Source: K189A clade bacterium (GTDB taxonomy: Bacteria > Pseudomonadota > Gammaproteobacteria > Pseudomonadales > Azotimanducaceae). From it: a stretch of 64,000 bases of DNA. Under the pieces are notes generated by a model. The model was not told the origin of the DNA, did not search any database, and saw only the letters and a list, made by a program, of their open reading frames with translations. Position numbers and translations under genes: made by a program. Positions 29,342 to 40,140 of this stretch are shown one piece after another. The stretch is taken from contig CACOYI010000003.1 in the NCBI GenBank assembly GCA_902631405.1, forward strand, positions 1 through 64,000, read 5' to 3'. Every line of letters begins with the position of its first letter. Position 1 is the first letter of the stretch.

Positions 29342-30542
29342 TGAGCTATTTCAAATCACACCTCCCTCTGGTGCATACGAATTAGGCCCTGATTCCCAAC
29401 GCAAAGTCGATACGCCAAAAGGTACTATCACAGAATTCTTGTTCACCGAAAGCAATTATTATCCCTCTGCCGAGCACAAGTTTTGGGTGTACGTACCGTT
29501 CGGATATGATGATCGGAACCCTCTAAATTTGATGTTTTTTCAGGATGGAGAAGCGTACTTATCTGAGCAGGGACAAGTCCGAGTAGGCACCGTATTGGAT
29601 AATCTGATTGAAGCAAAAGAGATTCCTCTGATGGCAGCTATTTTCGTCAACCCTGGCACTAGTGTTAATTCTGATACCCCTCAAGACCTGCGTGAGATTC
29701 AGTACAGATCCACGGATAGGGTTTACGGATCATTTATACTGGACGAAATCAGTTCTATCGCGGGTAAAGAATTCAATTTTAGTAATCAGGCTTCGGATCG
29801 AGCTATTTGTGGGATGAGTGATGGCGGTCTTTGTGCATTCAACGCGGCGTGGTTAGCTCCGCAGTCTTTTGGAAAGGTCGTTAGTCATATTGGCAGCTTT
29901 ACCCATTTAGGGGGGGCGTTGGAGTATCCATCTAAAGTCAGGCGCTCAAGGAGTGCGCCCAAACCGATTAGAGTCTTTATTCAAGACGGCATATCTGATC
30001 TTAGCCTTGAGGATGGAGATTGGAGCCTTGCTAACCTCTCCATGGTATCTGCCTTGCGTTTTGCTCGATACGACTATGCTACTGAAATCGGTTTCGGTGG
30101 GCACGATCTGGCCCACGCTGGGGCTATTTTTCCGGAAACTTTACGTTGGCTTTGGAGGGATCATCCTGAAATTGCGAACCACTTCTCAAAGCGAAGCGCT
30201 TCAGATGTTCTTGGAGACTGGGCGATGAGTGTCAATTTTTTTGGAGAAGAAAGGCCCGTTCAACTGCAAATTGAGTCCTCTGGAGAGGAGCTCATTGGTA
30301 AACTTCGAGATGACAGTGATGGAGAATTGAAGTTAATTGAGTTGAAATATCACGATGGCCTGCTACTTGTTAGACACGAGGCGTCCCCCTATCAAAAAGC
30401 TTATTTAAAAGCTCCCAATGATGAGTTGGTTATCGTGTCTTGTTGGCTTAAACACGCTGGCGACCGTCTTGAGGGAACTTTTTCTGCCGAGCAAGGCTTT
30501 ATCTGCGAATATTTAATGGTCGGAACCCGATATAGCAAGTGA
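29334..30542 (+). CDS. Esterase (enterochelin-esterase/EstD-like alpha/beta hydrolase) with C-terminal accessory domain
   Basis: KFWVYVPFGYDDRNPLNLMFFQDGEAYL, DRAICGMSDGGLCAFNAAW (nucleophile elbow), GGHDLAHAG. ORF opens at 29238; TTG at 29334 with AGGAGAGG upstream is a more plausible start. Confidence 0.8.
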   Translation: MISELFQITPPSGAYELGPDSQRKVDTPKGTITEFLFTESNYYPSAEHKFWVYVPFGYDDRNPLNLMFFQDGEAYLSEQGQVRVGTVLDNLIEAKEIPLMAAIFVNPGTSVNSDTPQDLREIQYRSTDRVYGSFILDEISSIAGKEFNFSNQASDRAICGMSDGGLCAFNAAWLAPQSFGKVVSHIGSFTHLGGALEYPSKVRRSRSAPKPIRVFIQDGISDLSLEDGDWSLANLSMVSALRFARYDYATEIGFGGHDLAHAGAIFPETLRWLWRDHPEIANHFSKRSASDVLGDWAMSVNFFGEERPVQLQIESSGEELIGKLRDDSDGELKLIELKYHDGLLLVRHEASPYQKAYLKAPNDELVIVSCWLKHAGDRLEGTFSAEQGFICEYLMVGTRYSK

Positions 30543-30560
30543 ACTTTTGCTTAGTCGCGC

Positions 30561-31496
30561 TTATGCGGCGAACTTTTCCAACAAATCCGCCGGAAAACTG
30601 CCTTGAAAAGGCTTCGCCCCATACTTCTCTCTGATCTCATCGATACTTTGTTGCCATTCTTGCTCCCATTCAATGTCCATAAAAGAGGGCTGCTCCCGCC
30701 CATGTAACCAAGCTTCTTTTATTGTTTGCAACAGAATCGGGAAACCTAGGGGTTGTCGAAGATGGCTGATCGAACAAATAGTCGCCAGAAACATTGCTGA
30801 ATAGTTGTGACCAAACTGGGCGAGTTGAAAGGCCGATATAGCTATTTCATGCAAGCTTGTAGTTTGATAGCCGCCGACGAGATGCCATACATCGTGCATC
30901 TGCAGAATCCTGGTATTTAAATATCTAAGGGCTGGTGTCAGGTTTCGCAGGCCGATCGTTTCTCGGTCTAGCACTTCTGCGTCAAAGCCATTCTCAACAA
31001 GCATTTTATAAAGATTGCAGGCGAGGCTGTTCTCTGGTTGAGCTTCAAGTTCATCTAGTGAAATCATATCGGGAATATTTCGTAGGCTCGGCTCCATTAC
31101 TCCCTCGTGATTATTTGCTGCCTGCTCTGCTAACAGGAAAAATTGCGGATTAATTGATTTACCCAGGCTCGCGACCGCCATCGTAATTGAGCTTGCATCA
31201 TAGCCGCCCTCAGGACCTGATAGTGCTTCATCGAATTCTTTCCAGAAGCTGTCTGGCAATGGCGCTTCAACCAAATTCTCACCGGCATAATCCCCTTCAT
31301 TGTTTTTCACCTCACTAGTCATCGAGTCATACATTCGATTAGTGGCGGCGGGCGCGCAAAATGCGGTCCAGACCATGTTTCCGCAAATTTTAGCTCTCGC
31401 CATCGGATCATTATTCATGGCTTGCGCGAAGGTTTCTTTTAGCTTCGTAAATTGAGGCTTACTTGTATTTTCCTTAATTAGAGATAGTGTCACCAA
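30561..31496 (-). CDS. COQ4-family protein
   Basis: HDVWHLVGGYQTTSLHE fits the HDxxH(x)11E metal motif of COQ4; following AISAFQLAQFGHNYSA also family-like. Confidence 0.8.
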   Translation of the reverse strand: MVTLSLIKENTSKPQFTKLKETFAQAMNNDPMARAKICGNMVWTAFCAPAATNRMYDSMTSEVKNNEGDYAGENLVEAPLPDSFWKEFDEALSGPEGGYDASSITMAVASLGKSINPQFFLLAEQAANNHEGVMEPSLRNIPDMISLDELEAQPENSLACNLYKMLVENGFDAEVLDRETIGLRNLTPALRYLNTRILQMHDVWHLVGGYQTTSLHEIAISAFQLAQFGHNYSAMFLATICSISHLRQPLGFPILLQTIKEAWLHGREQPSFMDIEWEQEWQQSIDEIREKYGAKPFQGSFPADLLEKFAA

Positions 31497-31523
31497 TAGC
31501 TCCTAAATTCTTAAAGTTTTTAG

Positions 31524-32396
31524 CTAAGATTTTGATAGTTTTAGCCATTCATTAAACTGTGGCTGTCTTTTTTCTTTAAACGCACTGACTCCTTCCCGAG
31601 CATCCGCATGATGATCAGATATCGCCGTTTTGGAAGCGATTTCATCCAATGATTGCTCGAAAGTCATGTCGGCTGCGTTGTATACGGATCTTTTGAGCAA
31701 TCGTGTTGCGACTTGTGGCCCGTTTGCAATGTCTGTTGCCATATTCATTACTTCCTTCTCTAAGGAGTCGTCTGGTACTACATCATGTAAAAGGCCCAAT
31801 TCCAGAGCTTCAGCCGCTGATACGATTTTCTTTTTTAGAAAGAATTCCATTGTTTTTGCGATGCCCATTAATTGGACACAAAGGTATTGTCCGCCTTCAT
31901 CCGGCAGCAAGCCGAAACGCAGCGTTGCACTACCGATTTTTGCGGATTCTGATGCGATTCGAAAATCGCATGCTAGGGCTAGGGTCATTCCGGTTTGAAT
32001 CGCTAAGCCGTTGACGGCCGCGATTGCTATCTTATCGCAATTTCTTACCGCTAAATTGAGCGTTTGGGACAAGTGGCGTAGTCCCTCATAGGTGCCTATT
32101 TCATTATCATGACCATGCGGGATAGACGGCATAAGAGAATCACCATCGATAGCTTTTCCCTGTCCAGAAATATCATCCCCAGCACAAAATGCTCGACCTG
32201 AGCCCGTGAATACCAAGACTCTTACTGCATTGTCCATTTGAGCTTGAGTAATGGTTTCCACAAGGTCTCTTTTAATCGCCTGTGTGAAGCCATTAAGCCG
32301 GTCCGGCGTTGTAAATTGAATCCAGGCGATTCCCGGTTCGCGCAGTTCGACACTAAACCCTTTGAATTGTCCAGTCTTCATCATTTCTATTCCCAC
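31524..32396 (-). CDS. Enoyl-CoA hydratase/isomerase family protein
   Basis: GSGRAFCAGDDISGQG, KIAIAAVNGLAIQTGMTLALACDFRIASESAKIGSATLRFGLLPDEGG. Confidence 0.93.
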   Translation of the reverse strand: MGIEMMKTGQFKGFSVELREPGIAWIQFTTPDRLNGFTQAIKRDLVETITQAQMDNAVRVLVFTGSGRAFCAGDDISGQGKAIDGDSLMPSIPHGHDNEIGTYEGLRHLSQTLNLAVRNCDKIAIAAVNGLAIQTGMTLALACDFRIASESAKIGSATLRFGLLPDEGGQYLCVQLMGIAKTMEFFLKKKIVSAAEALELGLLHDVVPDDSLEKEVMNMATDIANGPQVATRLLKRSVYNAADMTFEQSLDEIASKTAISDHHADAREGVSAFKEKRQPQFNEWLKLSKS

Positions 32397-32510
32397 CCCT
32401 TCTTTCTCTCAGCCGACCCAGGTTAACAACCCTGGATCACATTGAGCAAGCTCGGCTATAGTGGAACAGAAATCGAAGCGAGTTTTTTCGACACGGCAAG
32501 GATTTTTTAA

Positions 32511-33680
32511 ATGCATTTAGTAAAACAGATTGAAGATATGACGTTGCAGTTGTCCGAATGGAGACAAGACCTTCATGCTCACCCTGAGTTGGGTTTTGAG
32601 GAGCATCGAACCTCAGATTTTGTTGCGAGTAAGCTTGAGGAGTTCGGAGTCGAGGTTCACAGGGAGATAGGTAAGACAGGGGTTGTTGGCGTCCTTCGAC
32701 AGGGAAATGAGACCAGATCGATTGGTCTGCGCGCTGACATGGATGCACTGCCAATTAGAGAAACCAATGAGTTTTCCCATAAGTCAAAAAACCCCGGCAA
32801 AATGCATGCCTGCGGTCACGATGGCCATACGGTAATGCTGCTCGCTGCTGCAAAGTATTTAGCAGAAAGCAGATCTTTTAGTGGTCAGGTGAATTTTATC
32901 TTTCAGCCTGCTGAAGAGGGGCTAGGTGGTGCAAAGGCGATGATAGATGATGGTCTTTTTGACAAGTTCCCATGTGATCGCGTATACGCGATGCATAATG
33001 GTCCTGGGATAGCAGTAGGAAAGTTTGCATCAGTTCCTGGGATAAGAACCGCGGCAGGTGCATTTTTTGATATAGAAGTCATCGGTAAAGGAGGGCACGG
33101 AGCTTTTCCGCAATTTGCGATTGACCCAATAACGATGGCGGCTGAGATTATTAGTGCAATTCAGACCATTATTTCGCGCGCGACCTCGCCAAATGAAAGC
33201 GCAGTCTTGTCTATCACCAAAATGCATGCAGGCGATGCCTATAATGTCATTCCGGAGAGAGCGGTTCTGTCAGGAACCGTCAGGACGTTTACGATGGAGA
33301 AGATGCAGGAGATAGAGCAGCAGATGGTAGCCATATCGGAGGGAATATCGAAAGCTCATGGCGGAACCGCTCTTGTGGACTTTAATACTCTCTTTTTACC
33401 TGTCCTAAATGAGGAAGAGGCAACTGATCTTGCAACGGAGGTTTGTGGAGAAATGGTTGGGCGGGACAACGTGATTACAACGGGAAGTGCAGGAACAGGG
33501 TCAGAAGACTTTTCGTTTATGTCAAATGAGGTCCCGGGTTGCTATGTCATCATCGGTAATGGAGAGGATAGTAGCGCGCTACACAACCCTAACTTTGATT
33601 TTAATGATGAAGCGCTTGTTTATGGCGGTAGCTTCTTTGCTCGAGTGATCGAGAAAGAACTGGCTTTGGATCAGGTTTAA
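32511..33680 (+). CDS. M20-family amidohydrolase/peptidase (hippurate-hydrolase type)
   Basis: WRQDLHAHPELGFEEHRTSDFV, GLRADMDALPI, MHACGHDGHTVMLL, FIFQPAEEGLGGAKAMIDDG. Confidence 0.95.
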   Translation: MHLVKQIEDMTLQLSEWRQDLHAHPELGFEEHRTSDFVASKLEEFGVEVHREIGKTGVVGVLRQGNETRSIGLRADMDALPIRETNEFSHKSKNPGKMHACGHDGHTVMLLAAAKYLAESRSFSGQVNFIFQPAEEGLGGAKAMIDDGLFDKFPCDRVYAMHNGPGIAVGKFASVPGIRTAAGAFFDIEVIGKGGHGAFPQFAIDPITMAAEIISAIQTIISRATSPNESAVLSITKMHAGDAYNVIPERAVLSGTVRTFTMEKMQEIEQQMVAISEGISKAHGGTALVDFNTLFLPVLNEEEATDLATEVCGEMVGRDNVITTGSAGTGSEDFSFMSNEVPGCYVIIGNGEDSSALHNPNFDFNDEALVYGGSFFARVIEKELALDQV

Positions 33681-33692
33681 AAGCGACCCAGT

Positions 33693-34880
33693 ATGGTTAA
33701 GGTTCTAGCGATCGGTGGAAGTGGCGGGATGGGGCGCTTCGCCGTTAGAGAGATGCTCTCATGTGAAAGGATAGATTCGATAGTAGTTGCGGATATCAAC
33801 GCTCAGAGCGCTGCTTCGTTCGCATCTAATTTTGGAGGAAGGGCTTCCTCTCTTGGTCTCGATGTCACTGATCCTGTTGCACTAAGAAACGCGCTGAAAG
33901 GCATTGACGTGGTAGTGAACACCAGTGGTCCGTTCTTCAAATTTGCTGTCCCGATTCTCGAGGCTTGTATTGAAATCAAATGCCACTACTTCGATATCTG
34001 TGATGACTGGGAACCAACTGAGGAAATGCTTGAGCTCGATCAAAAAGCCGTCGAGGCAGGTATTACCGCAGTAATCGGACTTGGTGCCAGTCCCGGTATG
34101 ACAAACTTTCTTGGACTCGCTGCGATGAAAGAACTCGATGACGTCGAATCTATCTATACTGGTTGGCACATGGGCGGTGCTAAACCGGAAGCGGAGAGTT
34201 CTCAAACAAAGGTTAATGCAGCGATGATGCACGGGATCCAACAAATGACTGGATCCGTCAAGGTTTTTAGTAAGGGTCAGGAAGAGATGGTTGCTCCGTT
34301 AAGAAAATTGAAGTTGGAGTATCCTGGTCGCGGTGTTTTCGATGTGCGGATATTTGGGCATCCAGAAGCGATTACTTTCCCGCATCATTATCCCGTGATT
34401 AAGGACTCTTTGAATGTATGTCATGGTGGTGAGAGAGGGCTTTTTCTAATAAGAACTATTCTTACTCTTGTGAACTGGGGATTAGTAACGAGGTCACGTG
34501 CGGCGGCTTGGCTTCATTGGCTAGAATCTCGCCCACAGACCGAAGATTCTGTGCGAGAGGAAATATCGCTGCCTCCCATATATGCTCTAGCGGTAGGCGT
34601 AAAAAATGGACGGAGAGGTTCAGTCGGTGTCTGCTTTTCGGCGGAATCGGAGAATATTCTCGCCGATTTGGGGATGGGGATGGCGACAGGCGTACCTTTG
34701 GCTATGGGTGTTCGAATGTTGGCCGAGGGTAAGATAGATAAGAAAGGAGTTATGGCGCCTGAAGCGGGACACATTGACCCAGAGACTTTTATCCCGGAGG
34801 TTTTGCGAGCATTTTCAGGTCAACGATCTCAGGGATTAAAGAGGATCAATGAGGTTTTGGACGTTACCGTAAAGTTTTAA
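33693..34880 (+). CDS. Saccharopine dehydrogenase-family protein
   Basis: VLAIGGSGGMGRFAVREML, DVVVNTSGPFFKFAVPILEACIEIKCHYFDICDDW, ASPGMTNFL. Confidence 0.88.
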   Translation: MVKVLAIGGSGGMGRFAVREMLSCERIDSIVVADINAQSAASFASNFGGRASSLGLDVTDPVALRNALKGIDVVVNTSGPFFKFAVPILEACIEIKCHYFDICDDWEPTEEMLELDQKAVEAGITAVIGLGASPGMTNFLGLAAMKELDDVESIYTGWHMGGAKPEAESSQTKVNAAMMHGIQQMTGSVKVFSKGQEEMVAPLRKLKLEYPGRGVFDVRIFGHPEAITFPHHYPVIKDSLNVCHGGERGLFLIRTILTLVNWGLVTRSRAAAWLHWLESRPQTEDSVREEISLPPIYALAVGVKNGRRGSVGVCFSAESENILADLGMGMATGVPLAMGVRMLAEGKIDKKGVMAPEAGHIDPETFIPEVLRAFSGQRSQGLKRINEVLDVTVKF

Positions 34881-34928
34881 ACTATCCGGCATTCGTAATG
34901 GCGGAATTTAGGAAGTCCATACACTGCT

Positions 34929-35879
34929 ATGGAAGTAGGGTTAGGGACGAAGAAGGCTACTAGAGAAATTACAATTGAGGATGAAATGGAAGTAAAAGAC
35001 GCTCAAAGGGAAAAGATGGCGCAAGCCGATGGATTCATTGCAGCACTTGATCAAAGTGGAGGGTCTACACCAAAAGCACTTGGTCTCTATGGTATCTCCG
35101 AGGAGGCCTGGTCAACGGAAGAGGAAATGTTCGATCTTGTGCACGCGATGAGAACTAGGATTATTACTAGTCCGGCATTCAATGGAGATCGAATTCTTGC
35201 GGCGATATTGTTTGAGAATACTATGAAAAATACCGTGGAGGGGTTGCCGACTACGGAGTATTTGTGGTCGAAAAAGCAAGTTGTCCCAATATTAAAGATC
35301 GATAAAGGTCTTGCAGAAGAATCGAATGGTGTGCAAATGATGAAGCCTATGCCAGATTTGGGAAACACATTGAGTAGCGCCAATGAACACGGAATTTTTG
35401 GGACAAAAATGAGATCGGTTATCAAGGAGCACTCGAATTCCGGGATACACAATGTTGTGAAGCAACAATTTGAGGTGGGAGCTGAAATTCTTTCAGCTGG
35501 TTTGGTGCCAATCATAGAGCCAGAGGTGGACATCAACTGTCCAGATAAAACCGGAGCGGAAACCCTCCTGAAGGAATGCATCATTTCAGGCCTCGATGAT
35601 CTTCAAGAAGGTCAGGAGGTGATGTTGAAGCTGACCTTACCAGAGGAGGATGGACTTTATGAGGAGTGTGTTGCTCATCCGCGAACACTCAGAGTAGTGG
35701 CTCTATCTGGAGGTTATTCCAGAGAGGAGTCCAACCTCAGGCTTTCAAAGCAACTTGGAATGGTTGCCAGTTTTTCTAGGGCCCTTACCGAAGGCCTTCA
35801 GGCTAGTCAGACTGAAGAAGCGTTTAATCAACTCTTAGACTCTTCTATTGAAGAAATCTGTTTGGCTTCAAAGACCTAG
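34929..35879 (+). CDS. Class I fructose-bisphosphate aldolase
   Basis: GFIAALDQSGGSTPKAL, ILFENTM, GLVPIIEPEVDI, LKLTLPE, VALSGGYSREE. An internal ATG (MEVKDAQ or MAQ) may be the true start. Confidence 0.92.
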   Translation: MEVGLGTKKATREITIEDEMEVKDAQREKMAQADGFIAALDQSGGSTPKALGLYGISEEAWSTEEEMFDLVHAMRTRIITSPAFNGDRILAAILFENTMKNTVEGLPTTEYLWSKKQVVPILKIDKGLAEESNGVQMMKPMPDLGNTLSSANEHGIFGTKMRSVIKEHSNSGIHNVVKQQFEVGAEILSAGLVPIIEPEVDINCPDKTGAETLLKECIISGLDDLQEGQEVMLKLTLPEEDGLYEECVAHPRTLRVVALSGGYSREESNLRLSKQLGMVASFSRALTEGLQASQTEEAFNQLLDSSIEEICLASKT

Positions 35880-36161
35880 TGGTCAGGTATGAAGGAATTA
35901 GAGTAATTCATCCATAGATCTAAACGACTAATAGCGGCCTCACCTTATCGGCAATTAAAATTATACAGAGCGTTTCCAACAGATCTTTGAGGGGAGAAAG
36001 GGAAATTTTTGTAAGCTTCCTATTTCCTTCGAGCTCTGGATGAAGCTTTGCTTATTCTTAAGCTTCTCATCGCGGATAACGAAATCTATATCAATTAGAA
36101 ACTCGATAAACTGGAATGGCTTAGACCGACTTCGACGAGATCATTGATGGAAGGTTCAGAA

Positions 36162-36238
36162 TGGCGCACCCGACAGGATTCGAACCTGTAATCCCCAGTT
36201 TCGTAGACTGGTGCCTTATCCAGTTTGGCCACGGGTGC
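36162..36238 (-). tRNA. tRNA-Arg (anticodon ACG)
   Basis: Reverse complement GCACCCG...CCAGT-CTACGAA-ACTGG...GGTTCGAATCC...CGGGTGCGCCA; full cloverleaf with encoded CCA. Confidence 0.95.
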
Positions 36239-36349
36239 TTCGACGGCATTATGTTGAAGATAAGGCTTAAGAACAACTGCTTAGTTTTTCTGGAATATTC
36301 GTCTCCATTTGTGCTCAAATGATACGGTCAAACTTTTTGGTAAAGTTTT

Positions 36350-36565
36350 ATGGAAGGTCTCATGTCGGAAGGCGTTTCATTAATGCTTTTGGGTATGGGC
36401 ACGGTCTTTGTGTTCCTGTCAGTGTTGGTGTTTGCAGTCACTTTGATGTCAAAGCTGATAATGGCATGGTCGAAAACAGTGGCTGTGTCAGAGCAAAACA
36501 GTATCCCAAAAAACCACGTCGCGGCCGTTGTTGCGGCTATTGATTTGTACGAGAAGGATCACTAA
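36350..36565 (+). CDS. oadG: Oxaloacetate decarboxylase gamma subunit
   Basis: Small protein with one TM segment ([26 protein letters not shown]) directly upstream of oadA and oadB. Confidence 0.85.
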   Translation: MEGLMSEGVSLMLLGMGTVFVFLSVLVFAVTLMSKLIMAWSKTVAVSEQNSIPKNHVAAVVAAIDLYEKDH

Positions 36566-36585
36566 GGCTTCCACAGGAGAAAGAT

Positions 36586-38373
36586 GTGTCAAATGACAAC
36601 AAGTCTAAATTGGGTATCACGGATGTTGTGCTTCGAGATGGGCATCAAAGCCTACTTGCGACGCGTATGCGAATTGAAGACATGTTGCCCATTGCTTCCA
36701 AGCTCGACCAAGTTGGATTTTGGTCTTTGGAGTCATGGGGTGGTGCGACGTTTGATGCCTGTATTCGATACCTTGGTGAAGATCCGTGGGAGAGGCTTCG
36801 ATCATTAAAAAAAGCAATGCCCAACACGCCTCAGCAAATGTTGCTCAGAGGTCAGAATTTGCTGGGATATAGACATTACGCTGATGATGTCGTTGAAAAA
36901 TTTGTTGAGAGAGCGGCGGAAAATGGAGTCGATGTTTTTCGAATATTTGATGCCATGAACGACATGCGAAATCTAAGGACCGCGATTGCCGCTGCGAAAG
37001 GGAATGGCAAGCATGCGCAAGGCACTATTTCCTATACCGTTAGTCCCGTCCATGATCTCAAATTATGGGTTGAGCTCTCCAAACAAATAGAGGATATGGG
37101 TGCAGACAGCCTGTGCATCAAAGATATGGCCGGATTGTTGAAGCCTTACGTTGCCTTTGAATTGGTAAGCCAGCTTAAGCAAAATCTAGGAATACCTGTC
37201 CACATGCAGTGTCACGCGACTACGGGTATGTCGACGGCGACTTATATCAAGTCGATCGAGGCGGGTATAGATAACGTGGATACCTCAATTTCATCTATGA
37301 GCATGACCTATGGTCACTCAGCGACAGAGTCATTGGTCGCCATTCTTGACGAGACTGAACGCTCCACGGGCTTGGACATTTCTTTGTTGGAGGAAATATC
37401 GGCTTATTTCAGAGAGGTGCGTAAAAAGTATGCGGCTTTCGAAGGGAGTCTGCGAGGCGTCGACTCTAGGATTCTAGTGGCTCAGGTACCAGGTGGCATG
37501 TTGACTAATTTGGAGAGTCAACTGAAAGAGCAGAATGCGGAAAACAGGTTAGATGAAGTACTTGAGGAGATTCCCAAAGTACGAAAAGAGCTGGGTTACA
37601 TCCCGTTAGTTACGCCAACTTCCCAGATTGTAGGAACGCAGTCTGTAATAAATGTGCTCTCCGGGGAAAGATACAAAACGGTCACTAAAGAAACCCGTGG
37701 AGTACTCGCTGGTGAATATGGATCTACGCAAGCTCCAGTAGATGCCGAACTTGTCCAAAAGGTGTTAGGTGATCAAGCGCCGATAGTTTGTCGCCCTGCA
37801 GATCTTATAGAAAACGAATTGGATCATCTCTCAAAAGAACTTGCAGAAAAGTTTGAATCTCTCGGGATAAAATTATCTGAAGAAAATAAAATCGATGATG
37901 TTTTAACCTATGCCTTATTTCCAGAAGTGGGTGCTCGGTTCCTAGAAAATAGGGGCAATCTCTCGGCCTTTGAGCCAGCCCCCCGGGCGAGTGATCAAGC
38001 CAAAATTGCTCAGCAAAAAGCCGTCGATAGCGAAGGGGTTGGAAGGTCGTATAGAGTCAGCGTCGATGGTCAGGTTTACAGCGTCCAAGTATCGCCAGGT
38101 GATGAAGCGCCGGTGATATCGTCTGCCCCGCAAAAAGCCACGAACGCCAGCTCTGGTCAATCAGAGCAAGTAACTGCGGGACTTGCGGGAAGTGTCCATA
38201 AAGTTATGGTGGCTGAAGGTGATAGGGTTTTGGAAGGAGACACGCTCTTAATACTCGAGGCGATGAAAATGGAAACAGAGGTACAATCAAACGTTTCCGG
38301 GACGATAGCTCAAGTTTTCGTTTCTGCGGGCGATTCGGTCACTGTTGGGCAGAATCTTGTTGAGATCGTATAA
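36586..38373 (+). CDS. oadA: Oxaloacetate decarboxylase alpha subunit (carboxyltransferase plus biotinyl domain)
   Basis: [20 protein letters not shown]-terminal biotin motif [10 protein letters not shown]. Confidence 0.96.
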   Translation: MSNDNKSKLGITDVVLRDGHQSLLATRMRIEDMLPIASKLDQVGFWSLESWGGATFDACIRYLGEDPWERLRSLKKAMPNTPQQMLLRGQNLLGYRHYADDVVEKFVERAAENGVDVFRIFDAMNDMRNLRTAIAAAKGNGKHAQGTISYTVSPVHDLKLWVELSKQIEDMGADSLCIKDMAGLLKPYVAFELVSQLKQNLGIPVHMQCHATTGMSTATYIKSIEAGIDNVDTSISSMSMTYGHSATESLVAILDETERSTGLDISLLEEISAYFREVRKKYAAFEGSLRGVDSRILVAQVPGGMLTNLESQLKEQNAENRLDEVLEEIPKVRKELGYIPLVTPTSQIVGTQSVINVLSGERYKTVTKETRGVLAGEYGSTQAPVDAELVQKVLGDQAPIVCRPADLIENELDHLSKELAEKFESLGIKLSEENKIDDVLTYALFPEVGARFLENRGNLSAFEPAPRASDQAKIAQQKAVDSEGVGRSYRVSVDGQVYSVQVSPGDEAPVISSAPQKATNASSGQSEQVTAGLAGSVHKVMVAEGDRVLEGDTLLILEAMKMETEVQSNVSGTIAQVFVSAGDSVTVGQNLVEIV

Positions 38374-38401
38374 AAGATAAAGGCCTCTAGAGACAGCAAA
38401 G

Positions 38402-39535
38402 ATGGATTCGATATATCAATTGTGGCTAAGCTCGGGCCTCGCTCAGATGAGTTTGGGCCAAGCCAGCATGATTCTGGTCTGCTTGTCTCTGCTGTATTTG
38501 GCGATAGCTAAAAAGTTTGAACCCCTATTACTGGTCACGATTGGATTCGGAGGTATCTTAAGTAACATCCCAGGTGTCGAGATCGCGACTGGTGATGGGT
38601 TGCTCTTCCTAGTATATAAAATAGGGATTGAAACAGGCGTGTTTCCACTCATTATTTTTATGGGTGTTGGAGCGATGACAGATTTCGGTCCCTTACTGGC
38701 AAACCCTAGGACGCTATTTCTAGGCGCGGCTGCTCAATTCGGTATATTCGCGACGCTGCTCGGCGCTATCGCTCTCAGTTCGTTGGGTATTTTGGATTTC
38801 GATATTAAACAGGCCGCAGCAATCGGAATTATAGGCGGTGCTGACGGTCCCACAGCAATTTTCGTCGCAGGCAAACTGGCGCCTGAATTATTGGGCGCAA
38901 TAGCGATCGCCGCCTATTCCTACATGGCATTAGTGCCCATTATTCAACCACCCATAATGCGAGCCCTGACAACGGAGCACGAGCGAAAAATAGAAATGGT
39001 GCAATTACGCGAGGTGTCTCGACTAGAGAAGATTGTTTTTCCTTTATTGTTACTCCTTCTTGTGGCGCTCCTTTTGCCTTCAGCGGCACCATTATTAGGA
39101 ATGTTCTGTTTTGGAAATCTGATGAGAGAGTGTGGTGTGGTGGATCGGTTGACCGACACTACCCAGAATGCATTGATCAATATCGTCACTATTTTTTTAG
39201 GACTTGGTGTAGGGTCGAAGCTCAGTTCAGAAGCTTTTCTGAATATAGAAACTCTCGGGATCTTGTTTTTGGGCATGGGTGCATTCGCGATCGGCACTGC
39301 CAGTGGGGTTTTAATGGCAAAGCTCATGAACTTAGCCAGTTCTACACCAATCAATCCGTTGATAGGAGCGGCTGGAGTCTCTGCAGTACCTATGGCCTCC
39401 AGAGTGGCAAATAAGGTGGGTTTGGAGTCGAACCCACAAAATTTCTTACTTATGCATGCGATGGGTCCGAACGTGGCTGGTGTAATTGGTTCTGCAGTGG
39501 CGGCAGGTGTTTTGATCCAATTTGCCGGGGGTTGA
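38402..39535 (+). CDS. oadB: Sodium-pumping oxaloacetate decarboxylase beta subunit
   Basis: [67 protein letters not shown]. Confidence 0.96.
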   Translation: MDSIYQLWLSSGLAQMSLGQASMILVCLSLLYLAIAKKFEPLLLVTIGFGGILSNIPGVEIATGDGLLFLVYKIGIETGVFPLIIFMGVGAMTDFGPLLANPRTLFLGAAAQFGIFATLLGAIALSSLGILDFDIKQAAAIGIIGGADGPTAIFVAGKLAPELLGAIAIAAYSYMALVPIIQPPIMRALTTEHERKIEMVQLREVSRLEKIVFPLLLLLLVALLLPSAAPLLGMFCFGNLMRECGVVDRLTDTTQNALINIVTIFLGLGVGSKLSSEAFLNIETLGILFLGMGAFAIGTASGVLMAKLMNLASSTPINPLIGAAGVSAVPMASRVANKVGLESNPQNFLLMHAMGPNVAGVIGSAVAAGVLIQFAGG

Positions 39536-39597
39536 GCAACTTTGCCTAGGATGACCTGGTCTTGTTACCATAGGCCAATTTCGAAAAGGAATAGAGC

Positions 39598-40107
39598 ATG
39601 CCTATACCTCGAGAGCTTCTGACTTTCTTGTTTTGTGTTTTTATCGCGGGCCCGACCTTAGCAGCCGACTATTGGATTTCTATAGGTAGCTTTAAAGACC
39701 GAGGTGCTGCTGAGCAGGGTCTTATCGACGCTAGAAAGCGAAGCTCGCAGAATATAGCTGTAGTGGCCCAGCCCAGTGAAGATGGGATACGCTACCGGGT
39801 ATCTGCTGGTCCCTTTACAACGAAAGATGAAGCCCAATCGGCACTTACTCAAATAAAAGAAGATGGATTTAGGGGAGCTTGGGTTTGGCGATTGAAAGAA
39901 TATGTGGGCGGAGATAATTCCTCCTCGCTACTGAATCCATCGGAAGAATACATTGGTCTCGCAGATATGATTTTCGATAATCTTCCGGAAACCTCAACAA
40001 GACCGACTAATTCAGAAGTTCCGGGCGTTGGTATCTCGGTAAAATCAATGGAGGTTCCTAAGGCTCCCCCAGGTTATCAACTCAACAAGTTAAGGCGGGA
40101 TAACTAG
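39598..40107 (+). CDS. Secreted SPOR-domain protein
   Basis: Signal-peptide-like N-terminus; YWISIGSFKDRGAAEQGLIDARKR...YRVSAGPFTTKDEAQSAL. Confidence 0.8.
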   Translation: MPIPRELLTFLFCVFIAGPTLAADYWISIGSFKDRGAAEQGLIDARKRSSQNIAVVAQPSEDGIRYRVSAGPFTTKDEAQSALTQIKEDGFRGAWVWRLKEYVGGDNSSSLLNPSEEYIGLADMIFDNLPETSTRPTNSEVPGVGISVKSMEVPKAPPGYQLNKLRRDN

Positions 40108-40140
40108 CTTGATCTAGGACACTGTCAATACAGTCGAAAA

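Noticed and set aside
36121-36318. 65-aa minus-strand ORF
   Set aside because: It overlaps the tRNA-Arg(ACG) gene and has no independent coding support.
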